From NCBI GenBank assembly GCA_036960565.1, contig JBALXQ010000010.1:57820-121819 (forward strand): a stretch of DNA of 64,000 nucleotides. Reading direction: 5' to 3'. This stretch comes from Bermanella sp036960565 (lineage in GTDB: Bacteria; Pseudomonadota; Gammaproteobacteria; Pseudomonadales; Oceanobacteraceae). The first letter of the stretch is position 1. Each line of letters starts with the position of its first letter. The notes below the pieces were generated by a model. That model was not told the DNA's origin. It ran no database searches and saw only the letters and a list, made by a program, of their open reading frames with translations. The translations under genes were made by a program, and so were the position numbers. Positions 42,459 to 49,836 of the stretch are shown here, one piece after another.

Positions 42459-43727
42459 ATGTTCAAAAAGTTAAGTGCTTCGGCTGTGATGTTCGGACTG
42501 TTGGGGTCTGCTTCCATTGCCAATGCTGTTGATGAAGATTTGGGTATTTATGGGTTTTTAAGTGTCGGCGCCACCGTTCTTGATAATGAAAATGAAAACA
42601 ATGATAACGGCGTCACACTGGATGGTTTTGATGATGAAGCCGGAAACTTTAAGCAAGATACGGTTTTTGGTTTACAGATAACCAAGCAAATTAATGATAA
42701 AACATCGGCTACTGGCCAACTGGTTTCTCGTGGTACTAGTAACTACGAAACTGAATCTGCATGGGCATTTGTGAGTTATGCAGTAAACAGTGAAACCGAT
42801 GTTCGTATGGGTCGTTTGCGTATTCCATTTTTTTACTATTCAGAATTTTTAGAAGTAGGCTATGCCTATAACTGGATACGTACACCATCTGATGTTTACA
42901 GTATTCCCTTTTCTTCTTTCGATGGTTTGGATATTACCCACAGGTTTTCTGTAGGAAAGATGGATGGCAGCATTCAGGCTAACTATGGACGTTTCACCGA
43001 AACCATCGATGTATTTGGTTCTGATTACGATGCTGACTTACAAAATATTTTGGGCGTAGCATTAACCTTAAATCATGGTGACTTTGGTTTGCGCCTGGCA
43101 GCACAACAAGCTGACATCACCTTTGATAACATGGTAGATGCAGACGTTAAACTAGCCTATACAGATCTGATTGTTGCCACCCAAACGGGTGACCAAGCTG
43201 CAATTGCAACTGCTCAAGCGGCAGTGGCAGTGGCAAGCGAAGATGTTCGTGGGCTTGATGTGGCTCTGTCTGCGGTTGATGCCTACGGTGCGGTAACAGG
43301 TAATACCAATTTATCCGATGAGTTTGACCTTGATAATAAAAAGGCTAATTTCTACGATGCCGCCTTTACCTACAATAATGGTAATTACGGTTTGGTAGTC
43401 GAAGCCATTCAAATTGATTATGAGTCGGGTTTATTGCTAGATACTCAATCCTATCTTGTGTCAGGTTCAAAGCGTTTTGGTGACACCACTGTTCACGCAA
43501 CTTATTCAACCGCTAAAGACGAACTGGATTCAGGTGTGGTAGGCCAAGGTCAAGAGCTACTACAGCTAGAAGGTGAAGATATCAGCGTGATTTTAGGTGC
43601 TCGCTACGACTACGCGCCAGGCACGGCCATCAAGTTTGAAATTGAAAATCATGATGAAAAAATTCATAACGCTCAAGATGGCAACTCAGCCATGTTGTAC
43701 AGCGTTGCCGTCGATATGATTTTCTAA
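42459..43727 (+). CDS. Porin-like outer-membrane protein
   Basis: A signal peptide (cleavage at SIANAVDE) is followed by a barrel with alternating strands, including the porin-like DVRMGRLRIPFFYYSEFLEVG segment. The C-terminal strand ends in Phe (YSVAVDMIF). An unusually hydrophilic Ala/Asp-rich insertion (about residues 225-290) likely forms a long loop or plug. Length (422) suits a 16-strand porin. It is first in an operon with a short PBP-like protein and, after a terminator, a TonB-type fusion protein. Substrate unknown. Confidence 0.8.
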   Translation: MFKKLSASAVMFGLLGSASIANAVDEDLGIYGFLSVGATVLDNENENNDNGVTLDGFDDEAGNFKQDTVFGLQITKQINDKTSATGQLVSRGTSNYETESAWAFVSYAVNSETDVRMGRLRIPFFYYSEFLEVGYAYNWIRTPSDVYSIPFSSFDGLDITHRFSVGKMDGSIQANYGRFTETIDVFGSDYDADLQNILGVALTLNHGDFGLRLAAQQADITFDNMVDADVKLAYTDLIVATQTGDQAAIATAQAAVAVASEDVRGLDVALSAVDAYGAVTGNTNLSDEFDLDNKKANFYDAAFTYNNGNYGLVVEAIQIDYESGLLLDTQSYLVSGSKRFGDTTVHATYSTAKDELDSGVVGQGQELLQLEGEDISVILGARYDYAPGTAIKFEIENHDEKIHNAQDGNSAMLYSVAVDMIF

Positions 43728-43739
43728 GGGCGATTATAA

Positions 43740-44162
43740 ATGAAAATTAAAAAAACTATTGCCAGTGGTATTTTATTCGCGACCGTGGCTGTTTCAGTAC
43801 AAGCTGAAATAGCTGTTATTGTTAGTCGCGATAACCAAAATGCAAAAATAAACCAGGATGCAATCGCTCGTATTTTCCTGGCTAAATCATCCAGCTTTCC
43901 AAATGATGTTGACGCGGTTGCAGTTGATATGAAAAAAGACAGTGATGAATACGGCGAATTTACAGATTCTTTTCTGGATAAAACCCCTAATCAGTTGGCC
44001 ACCTATTGGTCGCGCTTGATCTTCACTGGAAGAGCCAGACCTAATAAAGAAGTCTCTTCGGCTACCGAGATGAAGAAGTTGATCGCTAAAAACTCCAATA
44101 TGATTGGCTACATTGACGTGAAGGATGTAGATACTAGCGTTCGAGTAGTGTCTAAGAAATAA
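43740..44162 (+). CDS. Short PstS-like periplasmic binding-domain protein
   Basis: A signal peptide (cleavage at VQAEIA) and a single ~115-residue periplasmic binding-like domain with NAKINQDAIARIFLAKSSSF and TYWSRLIFTGRARPNKEV. The latter resembles the phosphate-binding PstS-type fold but is far too short for a full binding protein. It lies 12 bp after the porin gene, so they are cotranscribed. Similar short proteins accompany porins in other marine gammaproteobacteria, where their role is not known. Confidence 0.75.
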   Translation: MKIKKTIASGILFATVAVSVQAEIAVIVSRDNQNAKINQDAIARIFLAKSSSFPNDVDAVAVDMKKDSDEYGEFTDSFLDKTPNQLATYWSRLIFTGRARPNKEVSSATEMKKLIAKNSNMIGYIDVKDVDTSVRVVSKK

Positions 44163-44205
44163 AATGATTAATCTCAATATATTTTATTGAGTTATTAAAT
44201 TTTAG

Positions 44206-44245
44206 AAGACCAGAGCCGCTAAACGGCCTTGGTCTTTCTTTTTAT
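44206..44245 (+). terminator. Rho-independent terminator
   Basis: AAGACCA...GCCG pairs with CGGC...TGGTCTT (one internal mismatch) and is followed by TCTTTTTATT. It ends the porin/PBP transcript and lies upstream of the ATG I chose for the next gene, which argues against the longer TTG-started frame that would run through it. Confidence 0.8.
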
Positions 44246-44294
44246 TACAGAACCAAGCATTGCGGATACCATAAGTGGGAGAGCAAACAATATC

Positions 44295-45881
44295 ATGAAA
44301 ATTAATGGTTTATGGGCATCCCTTGCTTTTCTTACGTTATCACTGAGCTTTGGTTCGTGTTCTATTGCGTCTGAATTACGCCTTAACGGTGTTGCCAGCT
44401 ATCAGGAACTCAATAAAGAATATTATATTGGCGCCTTGCTATTAGAAAACCCCCAAAATAATGTGACTGACATTGGCGCTTATAAAGAGCGCAAACAAAT
44501 GAAATTACTGGTGACGGCCGATCGTTGGTCTGTGCGCCTATGGCAGCAGCAATGGCAAAATAATATTGCCATTAATAATGAAATAATCATTGATGATGCT
44601 GAACTGCAAAATGATCTTGAGTTTTTTACCAGTTTCCCAAAAGGTAAGCTAGTAAAAGGGGATGAGCTGATCATCGACTATACGCCAGGCCGTGGTACAA
44701 GTATAAAATTGAATCATTACCCTATTATTAAAACCAATAACGACAAGCTATTCACTTATTTATTAAATACATGGATAGGGAAGCTCCCTCCCTCTCGTGT
44801 ATTTAAAAACCATGTTTTGACACTTAACTCTGATTCAATCACTCAGCTAGCCATTGCCAATCTTGAAGAAAATGTGGTGTCTGAGCAGCGTATAAATCGT
44901 GTAAAACAATGGTATGAACAGCCAAACAAAGAATTAGAACTGGCAAAGAGAAATCAATTAGAAAGTAAAAATAAAGCTAATAAGAAAAAGAAAATAGAAG
45001 AAGCTCAAACTGCACGCAATAAGTTGGCAAAAGCCAGAAAAGAAAAATCTGATCAGGAAAAACAAAAAAAGGAACAACAGGTCGCGCGAGAAAAATCAGA
45101 ACGCCTAAAACGAGAGAAACTTGCCGCTAAAAAACGAGCGGTCCATGAAAAGGCAGAAAAGGCCAAGAGAGTAGCGGCATTAAAGTCATCCAAGCTTAAA
45201 AAAGAAAAAGAAGCACAGTTAGAGCAGTATTACCTTAAAGACTTGTATGAATGGCAACTTCGCCAAGCGATTATTGGTGAAGTGAGTTACCCGGCTTGGG
45301 CCAAACAATTTTCCCAAGAGGGCGTAGTGGATGCTCAATTTACCATCAGCCGTAAGGGCAAGGTCTTGTCGGTGGTGTTACTGGATAAATCTGTAGCGAA
45401 AATGCTGGGCCTTGCAGTGGATAAAGCCATTCGTAAATCTGGTCTGAAAACATTACCGCCTAATATGCTAAAGGGTGAAAAATGGCTTTTCTCTGTGAGC
45501 TACCGTTTTGATTTGAAAGATACTTCACAAAAAGTATTGCTAGCCCCGGTACAACCAAAACACATGCTGGTATTAAATGGTAAACGAGATAGTAAAGTGG
45601 TGAGTGAATATATGGATAAGGTCAGGCAAAAAGTCATTAAGGCGCTGAAATATCCGGCGGAAGCCGTGTTACTAAAAAAACGGGGGGAAGCATCTGTTTT
45701 TGTGACGATTGATCGTCAAGGGAACGTATTGAAGGTTTTTGAAAAGTACAAACCCAAGCATGCTGCTTTTTCTAAGGCGCTAATTAAAGCGGTAGCGCGA
45801 GCCAAACCTCTGCCAATAATGCCTGCAGGTATTGCCAAAGATAAACTAACGGTTGATGTCTCTTATCGTTTTAGCCGCTAG
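44295..45881 (+). CDS. Chalcone isomerase-like/TonB C-terminal fusion protein
   Basis: After a signal peptide (LSLSFGSCSIASEL) residues ~27-178 match the bacterial chalcone-isomerase-like fold: LNGVASYQELNKEYYIGALL, KGDELIIDYTPGRG and the LLNTWIGKLPPSRVF ending. A long Lys/Glu-rich coiled coil (~208-312) follows. Two TonB C-terminal-type domains complete the protein (~318-405, with EVSYPAWAKQFSQEGVVDAQ, and ~435-528, with ALKYPAEAVLLKKRGEASV). True TonB is anchored by an N-terminal helix, which is lacking here, so it is not a classical TonB. The fusion is unusual. Adjacent porin and PBP-like genes suggest a periplasmic scaffold for outer-membrane uptake. The ATG at 44295 has GGGAGAG upstream. 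Confidence 0.72.
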   Translation: MKINGLWASLAFLTLSLSFGSCSIASELRLNGVASYQELNKEYYIGALLLENPQNNVTDIGAYKERKQMKLLVTADRWSVRLWQQQWQNNIAINNEIIIDDAELQNDLEFFTSFPKGKLVKGDELIIDYTPGRGTSIKLNHYPIIKTNNDKLFTYLLNTWIGKLPPSRVFKNHVLTLNSDSITQLAIANLEENVVSEQRINRVKQWYEQPNKELELAKRNQLESKNKANKKKKIEEAQTARNKLAKARKEKSDQEKQKKEQQVAREKSERLKREKLAAKKRAVHEKAEKAKRVAALKSSKLKKEKEAQLEQYYLKDLYEWQLRQAIIGEVSYPAWAKQFSQEGVVDAQFTISRKGKVLSVVLLDKSVAKMLGLAVDKAIRKSGLKTLPPNMLKGEKWLFSVSYRFDLKDTSQKVLLAPVQPKHMLVLNGKRDSKVVSEYMDKVRQKVIKALKYPAEAVLLKKRGEASVFVTIDRQGNVLKVFEKYKPKHAAFSKALIKAVARAKPLPIMPAGIAKDKLTVDVSYRFSR

Positions 45882-45911
45882 TACTCAATTCATTATAAAA
45901 TAGGAGAGGGC

Positions 45912-45931
45912 GCAGTTAATTTTTTAACTGC
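45912..45931 (+). terminator. Possible terminator hairpin
   Basis: GCAGTTAA pairs with TTAACTGC around TTTT, about 30 bases after the fusion protein's stop. The downstream T tract is poor. Confidence 0.4.
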
Positions 45932-46098
45932 TTATCGTGAATGAAAATAATGGCTAGGAATAGATTGCCATGAATAGATAAGTGACCGAAGTGTCGTCGC
46001 TATCGAACAGGTGATTAGTGGCTGTCGCGAGAACAGGGTGAAAAATCAAGAGTTGAACTATACATTTATTGGAACTGCTTGATTCAGGACTGTTAGAA

Positions 46099-46122
46099 AC
46101 TCCACTATTGGAATAGTGGAGT
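46099..46122 (-). terminator. Rho-independent terminator after azoreductase gene
   Basis: ACTCCACTAT pairs perfectly with ATAGTGGAGT (10 bp, TGGA loop). On the minus strand it is followed by TTTCTAA, downstream of the azoreductase gene ending at 46135. Confidence 0.62.
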
Positions 46123-46134
46123 GTATTATCATAG

Positions 46135-46779
46135 TTATAGCTGATCTAGGGCTAACTCCTTTGCCTCCTGCTTAGCAGCATCCTTAATACTTGGCACTAA
46201 TTCTTCATTAGCCAATCCTTGCACTGGAATATGACGAATATCTTCAATGCCAATAAAACTTAAGATGCGGCGTAAATAAGGCGTTTGAAAGTCCATTGAT
46301 TTGGCATACTCCTCTTTAAAATCCATGCCCGAGCTGGTGATAAGAATCGCTTGTTTGTTCTTTAATAGCCCTTCAGGTCCGGCAGAGCTGTATTGAAAGG
46401 TTAAGCCCACACGGCAAATTTGATCGATATAGGCTTTTAATAAACTGGTAATGCTGAAGTTATGCATAGCCGACGCAATCACTACGATGTCTGCGTTTTG
46501 AAGTTCCGTTATGTATTCCTGTGAGGGTGCTACCAGAGCAACTTGTTCTGCACTTAGTGCTTCGGGCGGTGTGTAAAATGCCCCTACGGTTTCATTATTA
46601 AGAAACGGCGCTGGGCTTTTAGCTAGGTCGCGTATTGTGAATTTATATTGGATTTCGCTGCCATTTTTTTCTTGCAGTTGATTCATTAAAAAATCAGCAA
46701 TTTCGCTTGAAACCGAGTAGTCGGCGGCGGTGCTGGATTTAATGATTAAGATATTTTTAGTGGTGGTTGAGTTACTCAT
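46135..46779 (-). CDS. azoR: FMN-dependent NADH-azoreductase
   Basis: A flavodoxin-like protein with ILIIKSSTAADYSVSSEIA, the central SAMHNFSITSLLKAYIDQIC and the Gly-rich GPEGLLKNKQAILITSSGMD. The last two closely follow the E. coli AzoR pattern. Length (214) is standard. It reduces azo and quinone substrates in two-electron steps with NADH. It is divergent from a LysR gene at 46934, with a palindrome between them, which is the usual regulated arrangement. It is more AzoR-like than the protein at 34263. Confidence 0.9.
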   Translation of the reverse strand: MSNSTTTKNILIIKSSTAADYSVSSEIADFLMNQLQEKNGSEIQYKFTIRDLAKSPAPFLNNETVGAFYTPPEALSAEQVALVAPSQEYITELQNADIVVIASAMHNFSITSLLKAYIDQICRVGLTFQYSSAGPEGLLKNKQAILITSSGMDFKEEYAKSMDFQTPYLRRILSFIGIEDIRHIPVQGLANEELVPSIKDAAKQEAKELALDQL

Positions 46780-46861
46780 GGTTTGCCTCTTATCTGTTAG
46801 GTATTGAATGTCTATGGAGGCATCATACGGTGGTTAATGCGTAAGAAAGAGAGGGTGACGA

Positions 46862-46876
46862 ACAAATTACATTTGT
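46862..46876. promoter_or_regulatory. Palindromic LysR operator candidate
   Basis: ACAAAT-TAC-ATTTGT is a perfect inverted repeat midway between azoR and the divergent LysR gene. A second partial half-site (GACAAA) follows. Confidence 0.45.
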
Positions 46877-46933
46877 CATTTAGACAAAACTGAACAAGAA
46901 TAAGAGCTGAAATAAGTCTATTAAGAGCTGATT

Positions 46934-47851
46934 GTGGATAAAATACGCGCATTACGCTATTTCAAGCGCACCGCCGAGTTAAACAGCTTTAGCCTAGCGG
47001 CCAAGGAATTTGATGTGCCTGCCAGTTCTATATCACGGCGCATTAAGGATTTAGAGAGCGAGCTGGGGGTGGAGCTCATTAAACGCAGTACCCGCCATGT
47101 GAGCACCACTGAGTTAGGTAGCGTGTATTACAACAGCATAGTGGAGGTATTGCTTAAACTGGATGAGGCCGATGAGTTAGTGTCGCAACGCTTAGGGGCA
47201 TTTGAAGGTAAATTAAGAATTAGTGCTATGTCGGATTATGGCAATAAAGTCCTTAATCCCATCTTAAGGAAATTTAAACAACGCTACCCAGATATCGTGC
47301 TGGATTTGGATTACTCCGACTCACTGGTGGATTTTGCCCAGGATCCGGTGGACATTGCCATACGTGCCGGCTCAGTCCCCCAAGAACGAGTGATTGCCAA
47401 GCATCTTTCCCAGGCCGATTATAAGTTGGTGGCCAGTCCTGAACTGCTTCAAAAGCTGCAAAAGCAGTTTGGGAAAAGTGTTTTATCATCTAAGGATTTA
47501 GGATCGAGCCCTACCATGCAATACCGTGCCGGCAATGGCTTGGTTTCATGGTGGGAATTGAAAGATAAACAATGGCAAAAAATAAAACTTAAACCTGTAT
47601 TAATGGCCAATAATGGTGACAGCCTCATAGAGGCTGCAATGGCTAGTGAAGGCTTAGCATTTTTTCCCTGTTGGTGGCTTGAAAAGCAGCTAAGTAATGG
47701 CGAGCTAGTGGAGGTGCCCACAGAACTGCCTATGTCTTGTGACATTAAACCGCACCTGGATATTTATATCCTTTACCCGCAAGCCAAGTACAAAATCCCT
47801 AAAATAAAGCACTGTGTGGATTTTATTATTGAACACTTGGCTGGAAAGTAG
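46934..47851 (+). CDS. LysR-family regulator (divergent from azoR)
   Basis: It starts at GTG, which follows a weak AAGAG. The LysR helix-turn-helix is clear (LRYFKRTAELNSFSLAAKEF; SSISRRIKDLESELGVELIK), followed by a substrate-binding domain of normal size (305 residues in all). It probably responds to a quinone-like effector and controls azoR. Its stop codon is only eight bases from the convergent GNAT gene. Confidence 0.88.
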   Translation: MDKIRALRYFKRTAELNSFSLAAKEFDVPASSISRRIKDLESELGVELIKRSTRHVSTTELGSVYYNSIVEVLLKLDEADELVSQRLGAFEGKLRISAMSDYGNKVLNPILRKFKQRYPDIVLDLDYSDSLVDFAQDPVDIAIRAGSVPQERVIAKHLSQADYKLVASPELLQKLQKQFGKSVLSSKDLGSSPTMQYRAGNGLVSWWELKDKQWQKIKLKPVLMANNGDSLIEAAMASEGLAFFPCWWLEKQLSNGELVEVPTELPMSCDIKPHLDIYILYPQAKYKIPKIKHCVDFIIEHLAGK

Positions 47852-47859
47852 TTGATTGT

Positions 47860-48294
47860 TTAGGGCTTGTAATCGAGCCTTAATAGTTGATTACCCGTGG
47901 CAACATGTAATGTCTCTTGCATGAATTCAAAACCATACTGACGGTAAAATTTTCGCCCGATTGTATTGGCTTTAAATACTTCTACCTCAAGTGTTGAATG
48001 CAAAGTTTTAGCTTTATCCATTAATGCCTTGCCAAACCGTTTACCGTGGAATTCTGGCTGCACAAAAATGGCACCCACTTCGTTGCCAATAAGGGCAATA
48101 AATCCTACTACGACGTTATCCACTTCGGCTACCCAGGTATCGGCATTGGGCAAATATAAGTTGGGTATATTTTTTCGTTCTTGATTGGTAAATTCGCTCG
48201 TTAAAAAAGGGTGGGCAAGTTTGCTGGCATTTTCCCAAGCGCTAAGCACGGAAGTTAAATCGTTATGGTGATATTGGCGAATAATGGTAGACAT
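47860..48294 (-). CDS. GNAT-family N-acetyltransferase
   Basis: A single GNAT domain of 144 residues. It has ADTWVAEVDNVVVGFIALIG (strands), the acetyl-CoA loop VQPEFHGKRFGKALMDKA and a C-terminal YRQYGFEFMQETLH. The substrate is unknown. The ribosome-binding site (AGGA) lies in the right arm of a 10-bp hairpin (48301-48329) six bases before ATG, so translation may be controlled by RNA structure. Confidence 0.88.
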   Translation of the reverse strand: MSTIIRQYHHNDLTSVLSAWENASKLAHPFLTSEFTNQERKNIPNLYLPNADTWVAEVDNVVVGFIALIGNEVGAIFVQPEFHGKRFGKALMDKAKTLHSTLEVEVFKANTIGRKFYRQYGFEFMQETLHVATGNQLLRLDYKP

Positions 48295-48300
48295 GATAAT

Positions 48301-48329
48301 TCCTGTTTATATGTACTTTATAAACAGGA
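48301..48329 (-). promoter_or_regulatory. Hairpin occluding GNAT ribosome-binding site
   Basis: TCCTGTTTAT pairs perfectly with ATAAACAGGA (10 bp, 9-base loop). On the minus-strand RNA the AGGA of the likely Shine-Dalgarno sequence is inside the stem. It could regulate translation or simply end the upstream AraC transcript. Confidence 0.42.
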
Positions 48330-48382
48330 TAATAAATGACGGGTGCTGGTAATGATTGAATAAAAACGACAGTTTATAAGGG

Positions 48383-49210
48383 TTATTCGAAGTTGCCATA
48401 TACGTCTATGGTGAGGTCTCGTTGCTTCACGTAATTGCCTGGGGTACTGCCAATGGTGGCTTTCAATTGCCTAATAAGATGAGGTTGATCACTGAAGCCA
48501 AATTGGGCGGCCACATCGACCCAATTTATTGGAGAGTGGGTTTGTTGGTGTAAATAATCAAGAAGTTCTTCAAAATTCACCATATTTTTATACTGCTTAA
48601 GGCTAAGGCCTGTCACCCGTTTAAACGATCGCTCTACGGTGCGCTGTGCGCAATGCAGTACCTCACCCATATTAGCAATATCGGTATCATTAATAAGTGG
48701 TAATGCTTTACGAACCAATAAACTGTGTTTGTCGCAATGGCTTTTTTCTATCCAATTTATTAATAAGCTATCAAGCTTTTCGCAAGTGACATCTCTTTGT
48801 TCATTGGCCGACTCAAACAGGGTGCTGTTATCTGGAAACCAGTCCAGAGGCAATCCGTCCATTTTCGTTAAAATTTCATTTACGAGGGCTAAGTCCTCAA
48901 ACCCTTTTAACGCGTAAAGAGCCCCTGCATGAAACTTAATGCCAATAATTATAAAGGGTTTGGAGTGATCTAACGTCAGGGTGCTGGTATTGGGTAAAAT
49001 TAAATGACAACCATGTCCCGATACATTTTTGTCTTGGTATTGATAATGAAAACTTTGATTACTTGGAGACAGGATGAAATGTGCACAAGGGTCGGGGTTG
49101 AGTTTTGGGAAATCCAGGCTTACGTCTTCCTGACTTTTTTCAATAAACCAATAACAATCTATGTATTTTGCCAAAACAGGATGGCTAGGGGCTTTTTTCC
49201 AGTTGTTCAT
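48383..49210 (-). CDS. AraC-family regulator with DUF6597-like N-terminal domain
   Basis: The N-terminal part (WKKAPSHPVLAKYIDCYWFIEKS and later HGCHLILPNTSTLTL) matches the domain of DUF6597-type AraC regulators. The C-terminal helix-turn-helix includes VLHCAQRTVERSFKRVTGLS and AAQFGFSDQPHLIRQLKATI. It lies upstream of, and on the opposite strand to, the multihaem gene at 49837 across a 625-bp region that holds a candidate shared motif. Target unknown. Confidence 0.85.
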   Translation of the reverse strand: MNNWKKAPSHPVLAKYIDCYWFIEKSQEDVSLDFPKLNPDPCAHFILSPSNQSFHYQYQDKNVSGHGCHLILPNTSTLTLDHSKPFIIIGIKFHAGALYALKGFEDLALVNEILTKMDGLPLDWFPDNSTLFESANEQRDVTCEKLDSLLINWIEKSHCDKHSLLVRKALPLINDTDIANMGEVLHCAQRTVERSFKRVTGLSLKQYKNMVNFEELLDYLHQQTHSPINWVDVAAQFGFSDQPHLIRQLKATIGSTPGNYVKQRDLTIDVYGNFE

Positions 49211-49370
49211 GTATGGATACAGTTGAATGAAATTAGAATATTATAAATGAAAAATATGTTTAGGTCTGGCTGTTTTAGAAACTCGGATTCGACTACAGTA
49301 TTTGAAATGAAATATGGATAAGTGAGGGTTTGGTTTTTACTGTTTTTAGGATTTCTACAGCCTATAAAAT

Positions 49371-49390
49371 AGGTGTTATCACCCATTGAT
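49371..49390. promoter_or_regulatory. CACCCATT motif, site A
   Basis: AGGTGTTATCACCCATTGAT contains a GGTG-N4-CACC dyad and shares 17 bases (TGTTATCACCCATTGAT) with 62895-62914. It lies in the region between the AraC gene at 49210 and the multihaem gene at 49837. Candidate site for the LuxR-type response regulator. Confidence 0.45.
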
Positions 49391-49570
49391 GTTTTTTGTT
49401 ATTTCAAGTCTAAAAGCAGGGTTTTAGTGGGTGTCTGCAGGAAAGAAAACAGATTAAGAGGTGATAATTTATGCATAAAAATGGCGCCCTTATGATTGGC
49501 CAACTATGAAAGTATATTTTGATATGTTGTTTTTATAACAAAGCGTTAGGCTCAGATTTACTGGACGTTT

Positions 49571-49586
49571 AGCATCATGTGATGCT
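49571..49586. promoter_or_regulatory. Palindrome before multihaem gene
   Basis: AGCATCA-TG-TGATGCT is a perfect 7-base inverted repeat about 250 bp upstream of the multihaem lipoprotein start. Operator role inferred from symmetry only. Confidence 0.35.
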
Positions 49587-49836
49587 CTTCACATCTATTG
49601 AATAAAGCGCCTATTCTTGACAAGAAGTACCCGATATTTTCCTTAAAGTCCCTTCCTCTTATTTCTGACTCACCCATAATTGTTGATATAAACTGGCATC
49701 AAAGATTTGTCTAAATATTATGCTTAATGATGACTGAGTGTATGTAATTAAGGAGGCCCTAAAAAAAGGGTCATTCTTAGAAGTGCTAAAAAAATAATAT
49801 GAAGAAAGTGATTTATCATTTAATGGGGCAATAGCG

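Larger units (their letters stand above)
49211..49836. other. Long divergent intergenic region before multihaem gene
   Basis: About 625 bases with no credible gene. It holds a GGTG-N4-CACC-type element (49371-49390) and a palindrome (49571-49586), both listed separately. No promoter was confidently placed. Confidence 0.6.

Noticed and set aside
44229..44294. TTG-started extension of the TonB-fusion gene
   Set aside because: It would run through the terminator at 44206-44245, and the ATG at 44295 has GGGAGAG upstream.
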